DNA of 64,000 nt from Bemisia tabaci. Its lineage: Eukaryota; Arthropoda; Insecta; Hemiptera; Aleyrodidae. Location: positions 50,862,985-50,926,984 of the forward strand of contig NC_092798.1 in assembly GCF_918797505.1 (NCBI RefSeq). The letters run 5' to 3'. The translations under genes were made by a program, and so were the position numbers. Position 1 is the first letter of the stretch; each line of letters opens with the position of its first letter. The notes below the pieces were generated by a model that was not told where the DNA came from, searched no databases, and was given only the letters and a program-made list of their open reading frames with translations. This document shows positions 50,779 through 62,738 of the stretch, piece by piece.

Positions 50779-51226
50779 TAAGGTGATTCGTCAAGCTCAA
50801 GTGACGTGGTCGAACTGGCATGCGATATATCGCATCTTTTAGGTAAAAAATCTCGGCAGATTTTGAATTTTCAGCAAAAAAAAGGACGATAGCCCCTGCG
50901 CATGAGCCTGAAGAATCATTCTAAACCCAAAAATCGGCAAAATTCAGAGAAATGAAAACAGGATAGTGTTTGGAAAAAAACCTCGCATTCGATACCGAAA
51001 TCGATAGCTGAATCGAATGCGAGGTTTTTTTCCAAACACTATCCTGCTTTCATTTCTCTGAATTTTGCCGATTTTAAGGTTTAGAATGATTCTTTAGGCT
51101 CATGCGCAGGGGCTATCGTCCTTTTCTTTACTGAAAATTCAAAATCTGCCGAGATTTTTGACCTAAAAGATGCGATATATCGCATGCCAGTTCGACCACT
51201 TCTTTTGAGCTTGACGAATCACCTTA
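50779..51226. mobile_element. 448 bp foldback element with TA flanks
   Basis: The ends AGGTGATTCGTCAAGCTCAA and TTGAGCTTGACGAATCACCT are exact inverses flanked by TA. The arms stay nearly complementary to the centre around 50998 (CTCGCATTCGATACCGAAAT / TCGATAGCTGAATCGAATGC). The interior carries GCGATATATCGC, itself palindromic. It has no coding capacity. Confidence 0.88.
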
Positions 51227-51600
51227 TAAGTACCTATGACATGAAAATGTAGGTCACCCGCAATTTCAATTTAAAATTCTTTCATGTTTTTATTAAACTG
51301 GTATGTGTCATATTTCTTGGAAAAGGAGCTAGGCAGAATTCTTGCATTGGATTTTTTAAAATTATTTTTGGAGGAGAGAGGGAAAAGCTTACCTCATTCA
51401 GTGCACTCTTTATACAACACCTGCTGTAACAAAAATTTCTCTAAAATGAAAAATGGTTCTGTCTATTGCCAATTTGATACAGACAGAGAGAGAGCACTGT
51501 ATTATGCAAATGAATAATGATATATTATAATATCTGATGACTTTTTTATTTTTGGTGCATAGCTTGAAACAGAAATTTCTGCATATTAATATTTTTGCAG

Positions 51601-51740
51601 CTCTGGGCAAAAATTCTCTCCATTTTTTCCACTCCTCACAGAGCACACCTCTCCAAAATCTTAAAACTATCCGAAGAATTAAATGGACAAAAGAGCAGTC
51701 AAATGATGAAAAATTTGCATTCAAAAGACATTGCAAAGGA
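51601..51740 (+). other. Isolated exon-like stretch
   Basis: A TTTTTGCAG acceptor at 51600 and a strong GTAAGT donor at 51741 bracket 140 bases open in one frame, with a basic hydrophilic peptide (TIRRIKWTKEQSNDEKF). I found no partner exons and no homologue, so this may be chance or part of an unannotated transcript. Confidence 0.25.
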
Positions 51741-53121
51741 GTAAGTACTTGTGTTTGAAATTTTGTTCATAGGAGAGAAATAGAAATTAAATTTTCGCTG
51801 GAATTATTTCCATATTATCCATGGATTGATTTTTCATGGAAAGGCAAGAAAGATGTTAGCAGCAGATAATACTGATGATTTTTCTTGAGGAAAGTACCTT
51901 CATGAATAAATTATTAGCTGAGAAGAAAAAATCAGGTATCTCCTAAACTAGAATAAAACCAGGCTTTATTCATTACTTGTCAGTTTTCCAGTCAAGAATT
52001 AGTGTATTGGCTCAAAATTACAACCTTGTAGAAAAACTGACTCAGATCTCAGCTTCAAAATAAAAATACTTTCCGAAAGAGAGAAAAAACATTACGTCCT
52101 TAGGTATGTATGATGAGTTTCAAAGAATGACAATTGGCAAATTGATAATATTCGTCTGTAATTTTAAAAACGTACAGTCATTTAAATTTTTGGAATCCTT
52201 AACAAGCTTACAAAATACTATAAAAATAAAATAAAGGGAAGAATCCTGGAAATCGGAGTAATGTATGAAACATGTTCCTAAAAATTAAAATAAAAAGTAC
52301 AAACATTTCACTTTGAGATTAAAAGCACAGGTACTAACAAGTATTTCCTTTAAGGAGCCGGATGAAGTAATTGAGACAACTGTATATGCTAAAATCGAAA
52401 AGAAATATTAATGTATAATTCATATTCGTTCAGCAAGAGCAAAAATAAATGCTGTACTTTTCAATTTATGGTTTATTTAATTCAAAATTCATAAAGTAAG
52501 CGGACTTGAATGAGCGATTTATCTTTTGTTTGAATTACCAAAGGGTCAAGAATTTTGTGGCAACTTCAGATGAAGCAAAAACGTTTCGGACCCTACTTCT
52601 TTGCTGACAATGTAAGAAGAGAAACGTCCAAAAAATAAAAAGCTGATTTAAGGTGTTTGTAAGTTTTGTTATGCATAAGAATACTGGAAAAACAACCAAT
52701 TTGTGTGACAAAAAAGGGGTTGCATCAGTAGAAGTATTCATAATTTACACAAAAATTGTTAGTAATTACCTGACATCATTGAAGTGCCTCGTTGGAACAT
52801 TTTAGGGAATAATTGACTTCAGCCATAATTCAGTCTAAGACTGAATGAATTAAGGTGAGGGTGCACTTTGAGTGAATACTCAATTCCATGAGGCATGCTT
52901 GGATGGAAGTTGACAAAAGAAATTAAAAAATATGGCTGAGAAATGAGATTTGTTATCCATTTTTCAAAAGTAGAGGACAGGTAAAACCCCAGATAAGACA
53001 CTGCTTGTCCCCCAGCAATGTCATTCCGAGCACTAGGCTTTTTATGATTGGAAATGTGTTATAAATTCAGTAGATAAAATATCCTAAACATGTGGGTGGA
53101 TTTCAGGATTTAATTTTTTGA

Positions 53122-53314
53122 AGAGTGTTGATGATTTCCCCAACGTCCATTCAAATTTCAGTCTAAAACTAATGTTTCATTATAGAGAGAAAAATCCCAC
53201 CCCAGCACCAAATTTTCTCTCAAGGGTATTAAGCTGTTTGGTGCAACAGTATTTTCGACCAATCAGTTTTAGACTGAATATTGAGCGGACGTTGGCGAAA
53301 TTACAGACATTCTG
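53122..53314. mobile_element. MITE family 'GTTGGCGATTTTG', copy 3
   Basis: The left end AGAGTGTTGATGATTTCCCC and the right end GGCGAAATTACAGACATTCT are inverted with mismatches. The next blocks pair well (CAGTCTAAAACTAATG / CAATCAGTTTTAGACTG). The copy lies in the gap between the ZNF292-like gene and the cold-shock gene. Confidence 0.7.
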
Positions 53315-54761
53315 TTTATATGATTCGTTTGTCACACCGCAGTTGGTTTATTAATTTTTAGGTCTTAACTTTTAAGAATAAAATAATGCACTCCTCAAAC
53401 CTGCAATCAACTTTTGATCTGAAAGAAGTTAACGGATGTCACGAAATGATCAAGACACAAACAGAGCTCGATTGCAGATTTTACAGTGAGCCAGAAGTGC
53501 ATTTTTCCCATTATGTTTTTGTACATACTCCTTGTGCGACAGATGCACCCTTCCCTTAAAAAGAGCAGTCTCCTGAATATTCTAATGCATCATTCCTTGA
53601 ACCTTAAAACTATTCAAATCCCCAGCTCAGCTCCTTCTTTTTCCCGGAATGATTGATTGAAACATTAGACAAAACGCCTGAGAAAGTATTTCCGACAGCC
53701 CAAATTAATGTACATGATGTGCTGCTGAGCCAATTACTTATTAACACGAAACAATGCAAAAAAAATAATAAATAGAAAACAGCAAAATGGAGGAAGATGA
53801 ATTCTCTCGAATTGAACATACTCTAACAATAACACATGGGTCCACAAACTTCGTAAAATTATGGCTTCTAATAAAAAAATTTGAGCTTGTAACTTTGAAG
53901 AAGGAATGGAAAGGTACTGATCAAGAAGGAAAGCAAGTTGGTGAATAGAGAGAGCCTTTTACTTCGAGCTACAAACTTTTTAACTCATTTGATAAACACA
54001 TTTTTAATGAGGGGGTAAGGCTTTCTGCCGAGAGTTTATGCATTTGAAAAATTTAATCGAATTTTGAATGGAAATTGTAGCAAGACAAAGGTGCGTACTA
54101 GAGTAAGTTCATTTTCTATCCTTTAAGAGGAGGAGAAAAATGGCACTTTGCTTCCTTCATTTTGTAGCTTTGTCATGGTAAAAGTTACATTTTCAAATTT
54201 CAGCTTACAAAATGTTGTGTTTAATCGATGAAATCACTTTAAAATATCCTAAAATTAAATGTTTGATATAATCCAATTTCTAACAACGAATAAATCTCCT
54301 TTCTTTCAAGTCCTTCAAGCTCCAAGGGAAGTCAAAAATTATGAGTAAATGCAAAGTTGCGACTCCGGGTGCATTCATTTGCCTTTTTCCGATTTCGCCA
54401 ACAGTAAAAATTTTGGATTTAAAAACAATTTAATATACTTTTCTTAAATGCTGTGATAAAATTCTTCCGTGCGCTTCAAAGTTAAAAAAAATCTCATTAC
54501 AAAAAAACTAAATACTTCTTTAAATTGATTTACAAAGATTTTTAATGAACATGAACTATGAAGTATTACAACACATGTGTGGTGAGAAAAGCAGTTCATG
54601 TCACATTAAAGTGAATATTGAATTTTTTCGGAGGCCGATTGGAAAAATCCATGATACTAATTTCTTATCCTAATTTTGACGAGAGCAAACTTAGGTTATA
54701 GCAATCATCAATTCATTGATTATCATTTTAGCGATAGAAATGTTACGCTACAAAGAATCAC

Positions 54762-54789
<28 letters not shown>
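54762..54789. repeat. A-run of 28 bases
   Basis: A homopolymeric A tract in intergenic DNA, possibly the tail of an old retroposed sequence on the + strand. I recognise nothing upstream of it. Confidence 0.8.
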
Positions 54790-54792
<3 letters not shown>

Positions 54793-55493
54793 TCTTGATA
54801 CTGATGGAAGCAAAGACCAACCAACATAAAAATAACAATTTAATGGTCAACAGGAGTATATTTTTTAGAGTTTGTGAATCAGCTACTAATTCCCCACACA
54901 CTGAATTACAAAAGAAATGAGAAAGTTGACGTTACTTCAAAGCCACTAAAAGCTGTGAGAATAAGAGGCTCCTTTGCCAAGCCCGATAGATATTCAATAC
55001 ACATAATCATTTTAATGTACTTTCAATGGAGATGTTGCATGTGTGAGGAATTTGCGATTTGACTATTGATTCTTCAACTACTCTTTGTCGCCATTGTATA
55101 TATGAAGAAATTACCCAATGACCAGCGCACACAGACCCTTGGAATTTACTCCGCAAGGCTAGACTGCATCTTCCCTTATTTCCTCATAACTCTAGGTATT
55201 TCATCTCTGCACGTATCCGTAAATCAATAATCAATCTATATACCCATTGGCACAGCTTTCAAATGATTGCCTAACTTTCTGCAAGAATCAACCTGGTAAC
55301 GTACTCCTTCAAATCTATTGTTTTTCTTTCAAAAAATACCTTGAATGCAAAATTATGGAACAGGGTGTCACGCAATTGAAAAAGTGGTATCAGAGGGTTG
55401 GTCTGTAGTTCTTCTCCTTGCATTTGGTGGAAACACTACCGCATTGATCATAAAGAAGGTCCTCCTTAAAAACTAGGCTACATTCTTCGTGCC

Positions 55494-55499
55494 TTTATT
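55494..55499 (-). terminator. Candidate poly(A) signal of the cold-shock gene
   Basis: AATAAA on the minus strand lies about 470 bases after the stop codon at 55969-55971. The spacing is plausible, but the hexamer is common in AT-rich DNA. Confidence 0.35.
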
Positions 55500-55968
55500 T
55501 ACAACGATTATGTATACAAATAAAATGGTAAAATAATTCAGAGACAGTACAACAATCATGGCCTGAAGTACACGGGCAATAAAAAAGGCTACTCTATGTG
55601 TGCAATTTTTCTCCCCTGGTACTTTATCCCTAATAGAAGACAATTTCCGTGTTTCCTATCCCTGAAGGAAATTACTGTAAAAAAAGTTTAGTGCTGGAAA
55701 CCCTGAGAATAGTGGGCGAGTTCTCCGCTGAATAAAACCCGATACTTTTAGATGAGCAGTGTACAGCATTAATTAAGGGGTACTAGAGGCTAACAAAATG
55801 GATCAGAAGCAAGCCTCTTTTAGATCTCCCTTCTCACAATATGTACATCATTGACATTAATTAACCTATTTTAGTTTCACCAATTAAATAGTGTAGCACT
55901 GACTTGTAGCATGATGAAATAGAGTTATTCTTAAAATTCCCCTGAATTAATTTATACATACATCATAA

Positions 55969-58900
55969 TTAGTGAATGCTATCAACAGAGGAGTCAAGAT
56001 CAGGCGAATCCCATCGCAGGTGCTTTTCCGGAGTGAAATGGACAATATCTACATGCACAGCTTGACATTTTTCCATCTTTGGAGGGATTGGACATAATCT
56101 GTACGTAACTTCATCACCCGGCAGAGGAATATATTCTCCTTCGATGCTGAAAATAACATTAAGACATTCAGTAAGAAAGACACACACAAAACTTGTTTTT
56201 CTGGCGATTTCTGACAGTTCTTCAAAACCAAAAACAAGGACTTTCAACTTTTCAGGGTTCTTCAAGGAATTTTGATTGGTAAAATCAAGGCTTTTTCAGA
56301 GACAGCTAAAATTCTCACAAAATTTCAAGGATACGCAGAAAAAAAGCAAAAAAATCAAGGCCTTAAAAAGGCTCATTTTCTCTTCCTATGTATTCATTTC
56401 TTTTCATACCTACCTACATTGTGAGAAATCACTGAAAAGTGAAAACAACTCTGTCTGATACTTTAGAACAGTTCATGGCAAAAGAAAACAGGACTAGCCT
56501 CTCGAACTCGATGGTTTAAAATTGAAAACTTTGCAGTACATCAGAGCAGTTTCCCGAAATTCAAGAATACTTAATGACAGACTTTAACATTTTGTTACAA
56601 AATAAACTTGAGTGGGTGCATTCATAGACTTTGGAGGATGAATACCCTATGGAACAATACATATAAAATACATGCTCAGAGGTGTGATGAGCCAATTTGG
56701 ACTTTTATGCTTATTGATCTACAAGTCATTTTTTCACCGTCACCATAAACAAAGAAATGTCTGGCTGTCAAAAAATTGAGTGAGGTTCGAAGCTACAGTG
56801 TGCTGCGCACTAGAGTACCTGTATAGTGAGAGTATGGACAGCTCGCTTCATGGAGGGCTAAAGGCCCAAAAATTTAGCCAACTTTTCCTCGAGTTATCTG
56901 AACCCGAGTCGCTGCCAACCTTCACATCCAGACTGGAAACTTGCAAAATGGAAGATAATGAATAAGAACCAATTTCCTCCTTGTTAATCATATCATTGTA
57001 ACTAGATAAAAACTCACGAAAAGACTGCGATGTATGATATCATTTTCTCTTTGCTCAACAAGTTTTAGGAGTGCAATACTGTAGGCACGCGACTTTGGGT
57101 AATTGGAATTCATAGGTCGGCTGCCCTTTTGGGCCCTAACTTTATTGGCAGAGGCATTGGTGAAGGTCTGATGGATTTTTGGAGTTTCATAGCTGTCTAC
57201 ACTCTCGCTATACAGGTACTCTACTGCACACCAGTGCTTCCGCCGATGTACCACTTGACAATGTAAGAAACGCTGCCCGCAAAGCCGGTTATGTGCTCTA
57301 CTTCTGATGCGTTGCAATAGTGCACACACACTGTCCGTCTTTTCCACTTTTCTCTCTTGCACCAGGAGAGGGGAAAAGTCATAGTGGGTCAAGATGACAC
57401 TATTGTCAGTAGGACAGCACCTAGCATCTGAATGAAGGAAAACTTGAAGTGCAAGATATGAGTAATGCACTGATGCAGATAGCAAATAATACGATACTCA
57501 AAGTGAGGGCCCACAAAAACGAAATTGGAGAGGTAATTTGACTTACTCTGAAATATGGACAAAAATATCTTCTCCTCCTGAGGCAGGAGTTATGAATCCA
57601 TGACCTTTGGCACGGCAAAAGTATTTGACCTTACCAGTTTCCTGGGGATTTAATAATGCTCTAGCAGACCTACGGACAGAGAAATTTATACATAAGTGAT
57701 TTGATTATTGCCCAAAAATTTAAAACAAAATGATCTTACAAAAATTCATTGTGAAAAGCAGTATATATCAAATGAAGGAGATCTTGGTAGGTATTTTATT
57801 GCGTTTTTTTTTATTATTAAGCGTATAATTAGTATTAAGACCAAGTTTGATTATTATGATCTATGCTTATGTTCAAACTTATCAATCATTTTGTTCATTA
57901 CCCTCTCTGCTATCTTACATAAGCTTTCATGTTCCAGGAAGATTTGCCAAGCATTACTTATGCTAGGCATATGGTTTCCTATTGCTGGAACAGGCTATTT
58001 TATTTTTTTGAGGAAGGAGGGGGGAGCAAAGTTTTTAGAGGTTGGTTCAAATAATTTTTAACGTTTTTTAGACTTTTTGTCTCTACCGACGACCCTTAAC
58101 AACAACTTAAATTCAAGGAAAATAAAGTTTTAAATGTTCATAACCATTTGTTGCAATCATAGCTCACTAGACCACATTATATTCATGATAAATTTAAAGG
58201 ACATCGCTGCCAAAAGATGAGTTCCCCCTAGATTTAGCACTTTTTGCATGGTCTACGGGAAGGACAAAAACATTTAATTACATCCATGCAGTAGACCCTA
58301 CAAAAAGTGCTAAATCTAAGAAAAACTCAACTTTTGACGGCGATGTTTTTGAATTTATCTTGAATATAATGTGGTCTAGTGAGTCATGATGGCAAACAAT
58401 GGTTATGAACATTTAAAACTTTATTTTCCTCGAATTTAAGTTGTTGTTCAGGATCTACGGTGGGGACTAAGAGTCAAAAAATGTTTAAAGTTATTAGAAC
58501 CAGCCCTTAAACTGCAGACCGAGGACCCATAGCCAGTATTTTGGTTTCTGTGACTGACAATTCTTTCTCTGAATTCATATAGAGCTCTTGTTAGCTAAGT
58601 TAGTCAGTTGTTCACCTCTCGCTTAGAGATGGCTGCTTTTCACGTTTGAAAAGCAACCAAAGATTGACCTAGGAACATTAGCGCACACAGGTGGTGATTT
58701 AATCAGCGTTTTTAAGCCAAATATCTGATGAAATAATGCGATGTTTGATGGGGTGTTCAAAAAAAATTCTTGTTCATAAAGAGGCAGATACACTTGCGAG
58801 CTAGACGCGCACCTTGAGCATCGAGTAGGCCTTCGGCCGTGTTTGCCTATCTTCGTAGCCAATCAGGTTGCAACTGGCCACTCGTAGCTCACTCAAAGTA

Positions 58901-60233
58901 GGATTGGATCCTACTTTTCGAGTCAAGACGCGCGTTTAGCGCACAGGTGTATCTGGCCCTTAAGCTATGCTTAGGTACTGCTTGTTTTGAAATAACAATA
59001 CACCCCTGTAAGACCAATCATCCCGTAGATAGGCAGTTTTATTCAAACTAAACAAGCTCCAAGTCAGATAATTGTTAATTTTCATGGCTCTGTCCATTGG
59101 GGCGCTTGGCTTGAATGACTGATATGTATGAAATAGAGTACCTTTATAGCGAGAGTATGGACAGATCGCTTGATGGAGGGCTTAGGGCCCAAAAGTGCAG
59201 CCACCCTTCTGAGCAACTTCTAACACACAAAATTTCACTGCCAGCCTACAGAGTTCAATTCTAACCAAGATGGCCAAGAATGTACATAAATAAGCGTTCT
59301 TTTGCAAAAATAAGTAAATTTATGCTAAAAGTAAGCCAAATACATGCTTTATAAACGGCGGTTCGTAACAATTGTATTTGTAAATCGCTCTGGACATTCG
59401 AAATTCATAAGTTGGCTGCATTTCTGGGCCCTAACTTTATTCGCAGAGGCATCGGTGAAGGCCTGATGGATTTTCGGAGTTTCACATCTGTCCATACTCT
59501 CGCTATACAGGTACTCTAGTATGACAGCCGTCAATTTTCACCAGCTCTCAAAATTGCAACAGCTATCAATAAGTATTCCTGTCATTACTACTGTTACTTG
59601 GAATTGTTTTGTTTGATCACTGTGAACCCATAGGACACTCCTATAGGTAGGTGATCCAGAGAAGCTCTTCCTTCATGTTAAGACTGGCAAAATCAAAAAT
59701 CCTCAGAGTGATTTCGGCAAGCAGTACAGTTTCAAAAAACAATGGCAGGCTCGCAAACCTCTGTAGAAAATTGCTTGGACTGAAAAGATTCACCCATTAG
59801 CCCTTCTCATCTTGACGATGACACAAATGTACACTTTGATTTGGAAAGTTCAGCGCTTTCAAAAGGTGGTGAAGTACATCTTATCACATAGTAACGAAAT
59901 TTAGTCAGCGCTGAATTCACTTAGTTTCCCATGCAAGGTCCTTGCCGACACAATGCACAACTGCTAAGCCAAAGGGTGGCCTCCGCAGGGTTGTACAAGA
60001 CCACGGATGAAGAATGAAGGTCATTGTATATCAAAGAGGGTAACTTGTTATGTGATCAGGAATGTTTTAAAATTCAGGGCAAGATTAAATACGTACGTTG
60101 ACTCAGTGCGAGTTCTCCTGGTGATAATAGGACTCGGCAGATGTAGTCTTGGATTTGGACTTCCATTCGGAGACGCACTCTGACTGTTGGGCTTGATGTT
60201 ATCGGGAATTTTCAAGGGACTGGAATTTGACAT
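55969..60233 (-). CDS. Carhsp1: CARHSP1/CSDC2-type cold-shock-domain RNA-binding protein
   Basis: Three minus-strand exons (60233-60097, 57669-57547, 56146-55969) splice in phase into 145 codons plus stop; human CARHSP1 is of nearly the same length. The N-terminal third is Pro/Ser-rich and contains [15 protein letters not shown], matching the phosphorylated PSP...TRRTRT segment of CARHSP1. The cold-shock domain spans exons 2-3: [14 protein letters not shown] is the RNP1-type strand and DIFVHIS the RNP2-type strand, followed by [20 protein letters not shown]. The human protein (CRHSP-24) binds single-stranded nucleic acid, stabilises certain mRNAs and is a calcineurin-regulated phosphoprotein; the same role is inferred here. 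I start at the ATG at 60233 because it begins the family-like SNSSPL region. An upstream in-frame ATG at 60347 is less likely, because a TTTCAG acceptor at about 60263 suggests an intron in the 5' leader. Confidence 0.93.
56811..57223. mobile_element. MITE family 'GAGTACCTGTATAG', copy 1
   Basis: The ends GAGTACCTGTATAGTGAGAG and CTCTCGCTATACAGGTACTC are inverted and flanked by TA. It shares terminal and subterminal sequence with 59134-59518 (ATGGAGGGCTAAAGGCCCAA, CCTAACTTTATTGGCAGAGG). It lies in intron 2 of the cold-shock gene. The TA duplication points to the Tc1/mariner superfamily. Confidence 0.85.
58036..58509. mobile_element. Foldback element, about 470 bp, TA flanks
   Basis: The left end GAGGTTGGTTCAAATAAT pairs with the right end TTATTAGAACCAGCCCT, flanked by TA. 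Pairing continues through CAACAACTTAAATTCAAGGA / CTCGAATTTAAGTTGTTGTT and AAGTGCTAAATCTA / TAGATTTAGCACTT near the centre. It lies in intron 1 of the cold-shock gene. Confidence 0.8.
58777..58962. mobile_element. Short TIR element, about 185 bp
   Basis: AGGCAGATACACTTGCGAGC pairs with a right end of CGCACAGGTGTATCTGGCCC, flanked by TA. The inner ACGCGC blocks are also inverted. The GC-rich interior contrasts with its surroundings. Confidence 0.65.
59134..59518. mobile_element. MITE family 'GAGTACCTGTATAG', copy 2
   Basis: The ends GAGTACCTTTATAGCGAGAG and CTCTCGCTATACAGGTACTC are flanked by TA. The internal right half closely matches copy 1 (AACTTTATTCGCAGAGGCAT). It lies in intron 1 of the cold-shock gene. 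Confidence 0.85.
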
Positions 60234-62738
60234 TTTGAGAAGATCAATTGAGTGGAATGGAGCTGAAAATCTATTGAAATTAAGGTCGCAATTCACATCA
60301 GGACGCACATGTAAGCATGGAAAATAAATCCTTCTTCTATTAGACATAAAACCATTCTAGAGGAGGCTCGTGCCAGATGATGAGGGATGAGTTTGAGGAT
60401 TTTTGCGCTCAGCAGAGATGTTTTCAGGAGCATTGGGGGAACTAGTTAGGAGGAGGGGGGAGAAATATTACCCTCTCCTGACTTCAAGAAATATGAGGGC
60501 TTTTGCTAAGTTAGCTGTGTTGCTAGACTTTCATTGTGGAATTTGTAATTCTACCAAAAATATTTCCATGTGAAGATGAACCATCAAGCTAAAAATTTAA
60601 CTCAGCATTCGCACAAATTTATAAATTTTTTTTGTGGCACAATGGTACAACTTCTGGGAAACATCCTGTTAAAGGTAACGAGGCACTTAGCATATTTCTT
60701 GAAAAATTTGCTAAAAAAATATCTTTGCACATTTCTGCTTTTGATAACTTATACCTACAAAAGTACATAACGATCCAAAAAGTGGTGAATTTTACCAGTC
60801 AGGCATCAAGGGGTGAAATATGGGAGCATAAATATAGCATTAGGTACCTAAGATGACATTTGAATCAGTGAGTTCGAAAATACACCAACTCGGAAAAAAA
60901 AATTTTCAGGAAACACCTAAAACTTCGCAGCGGGCGAAGAAGTTAGTTTAATAAAAACTTTTTTGGTGCCAAAGGACGCAAGAAGTACTCTAGAGACTTT
61001 AACGCACCAAGTTTCAGATACTGATTTTTCATAGTCTGCCCTGAAAAATTTATATTTTTTGACCTGAATAACGCTTGAATATTTATATAACTTGTTGGCA
61101 CAAGGTATACTGAACCGAAAAAATAAAACCGCATCGGATAGTCGCCCGTTTCCCTTGATCGGCCAAAAATTGGTATTTCCATGAATGAAATTCTTCGATT
61201 CTTCCCTTTTCCCGTCGCCGTTTCGAGCACTTCCGATTGCAATTTCGAAATATCCTTTTGCGTGCAGATGCTTCTACTTATCCATAAGTGTTACTAAACC
61301 GTAAAAAAGTGAAAATCGAAAAAAACCCGTGTTGGAGTGTTTCCGAACTCACTGATTCATTTTACATTATTGGAAACATCGACTTTTGGTTGCAGAGGAG
61401 AGAGGGTTGAGGCAGGGTAAAGAAAAGACACGCCTTCAGCTTATTTGATACAGCCTGACATACATAAAGAACCGTATGACGTATGAGTATGACGCTCGAC
61501 GTAGGGGTGGTTGCGCGTTAATTTTACTCGAGAATGGTTTGTGTTTGCAATCTGAAACGCTTCCAGACATAAAATTTTGTAAAAATTTGCTTGCGTTGTG
61601 CTCATCTCAAATTATTATACTTTTATTTGAATAGCGCGCCAATATGTGTACCTATTATATCACGACAATGGCTGTTTCGCCATCAGTCACTCCACCAGTG
61701 CTCTGCCACCTGCCACCTCTTCCTCTAGCACATTGTCTGTGCACAATGTTTTTCCTTTCCTTCTTGCACGTGCTGTGGACGTAAACTACACAATGTCCAT
61801 CTTGTCCATCCAACTTGATTTAACTCTATGGCCAACTGTTTAGTTCATTCTTTCCAAAATTAAGGAAGCTAATACAAGTCCTAGGTTGTGAACCAGTTTC
61901 GTACTCATCTCTTCAACAAACAGGTATTATTTTCCTTTCATTTTCAGTGTGCCCCATTGTGAAGGTACCCTAACCTAGCCAGTTTCAGAAAATTTTCGGG
62001 GATTTTAGAAATTTCATGGGTTTACATGTCATTCTGAAAGCCCTGTGATGACTGTTGTGAATGAAATCACCAACTTATTCTCGTACATGTAAAGTAGAAA
62101 TGCATTACGCTCTCAAGCCGAACAAATTTTGCACGCCTGGAACCCCCTATGATCAATGGAGGGTAGCACTTCTCTCTTGCCTCAAATGAAGATAAGTAAC
62201 CCAAAAGCTAGAGCCAAGAGCATCATCCGTAAGTCTAACAACAGCGCTGAAAATTTTTATCAGCGGCTTTCTTTATGTCTCCATTTTTTGTCCCGGAAGT
62301 TGGAATTGCTGCGTAAGTTTTAAGTTCTGGGTTACTCTTTACGCTGATCAATGCTGAGTTAATATTTCTAAGCTGTGGTTCAGGTATCTCATTTTTGGTT
62401 TCTCACATTACGGTCTATTTTGCCCTGCTACCTCTTTTTCCAAAAGAGGTAAGAACCTAGACCCTCATGAGTTTTAGAGCTGCAGAGAAGTCATGATCTC
62501 CCACACCTTGATTTGGTCCCGGTACCTCTACTGAGGTTGATTGTGGCTGATTAATTGACATCACCACCAAGCTGAAAGATAAGAGTCTGTGAGGATGTGT
62601 GGAAATGAGCTTTGCTGGTTTTGCAGGGGCGTTAATTGGGAAAAGTATGGGAGGTGTTAATCTCCCCATGTGTTTTTTTGACTATTCTTTAAGCGGATTT
62701 AACATCAATGTTTTTCTTTCTTTTCAAGCAGATCCAAA
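60234..62738. other. Divergent intergenic region between cold-shock and NOG1 genes
   Basis: The 2.5 kb should contain the promoters and 5' leaders of both genes. Seen in it are a probable leader-intron acceptor for the cold-shock gene (about 60263), the TIR element at 60861-61359, and a leader-intron acceptor for NOG1 (TTTCTTTTCAAG ending at 62728, or CAG ending at 62731). I see no clear core promoter motif. Confidence 0.5.
60861..61359. mobile_element. TIR element upstream of the cold-shock gene
   Basis: The ends TGAATCAGTGAGTTCG and CGAACTCACTGATTCA are exact 16-base inverses, and weaker pairing extends to about 33 bases (AATACACCAAC / GTGTTGGAGTGTTT). The 99-codon minus-strand open frame inside (60943-61242) has no recognisable domain. 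It lies between the divergent cold-shock and NOG1 genes. Confidence 0.72.

Larger units (their letters stand above)
49861..55968. other. Intergenic region between the ZNF292-like start and the cold-shock gene
   Basis: The left edge should hold the minus-strand promoter. I see no TATA box that I would defend. The rest contains a foldback (50779-51226), a MITE (53122-53314), A-runs (50267-50292, 54762-54789), and one isolated exon-like stretch on the + strand (51601-51740). The right edge is the 3' flank of the cold-shock gene. Confidence 0.55.

Noticed and set aside
56988..57485. 165-codon minus-strand frame, with a similar peptide at 59349-59534 (EYLYSES...)
   Set aside because: The similarity comes entirely from two copies of one MITE; no coding function is indicated.
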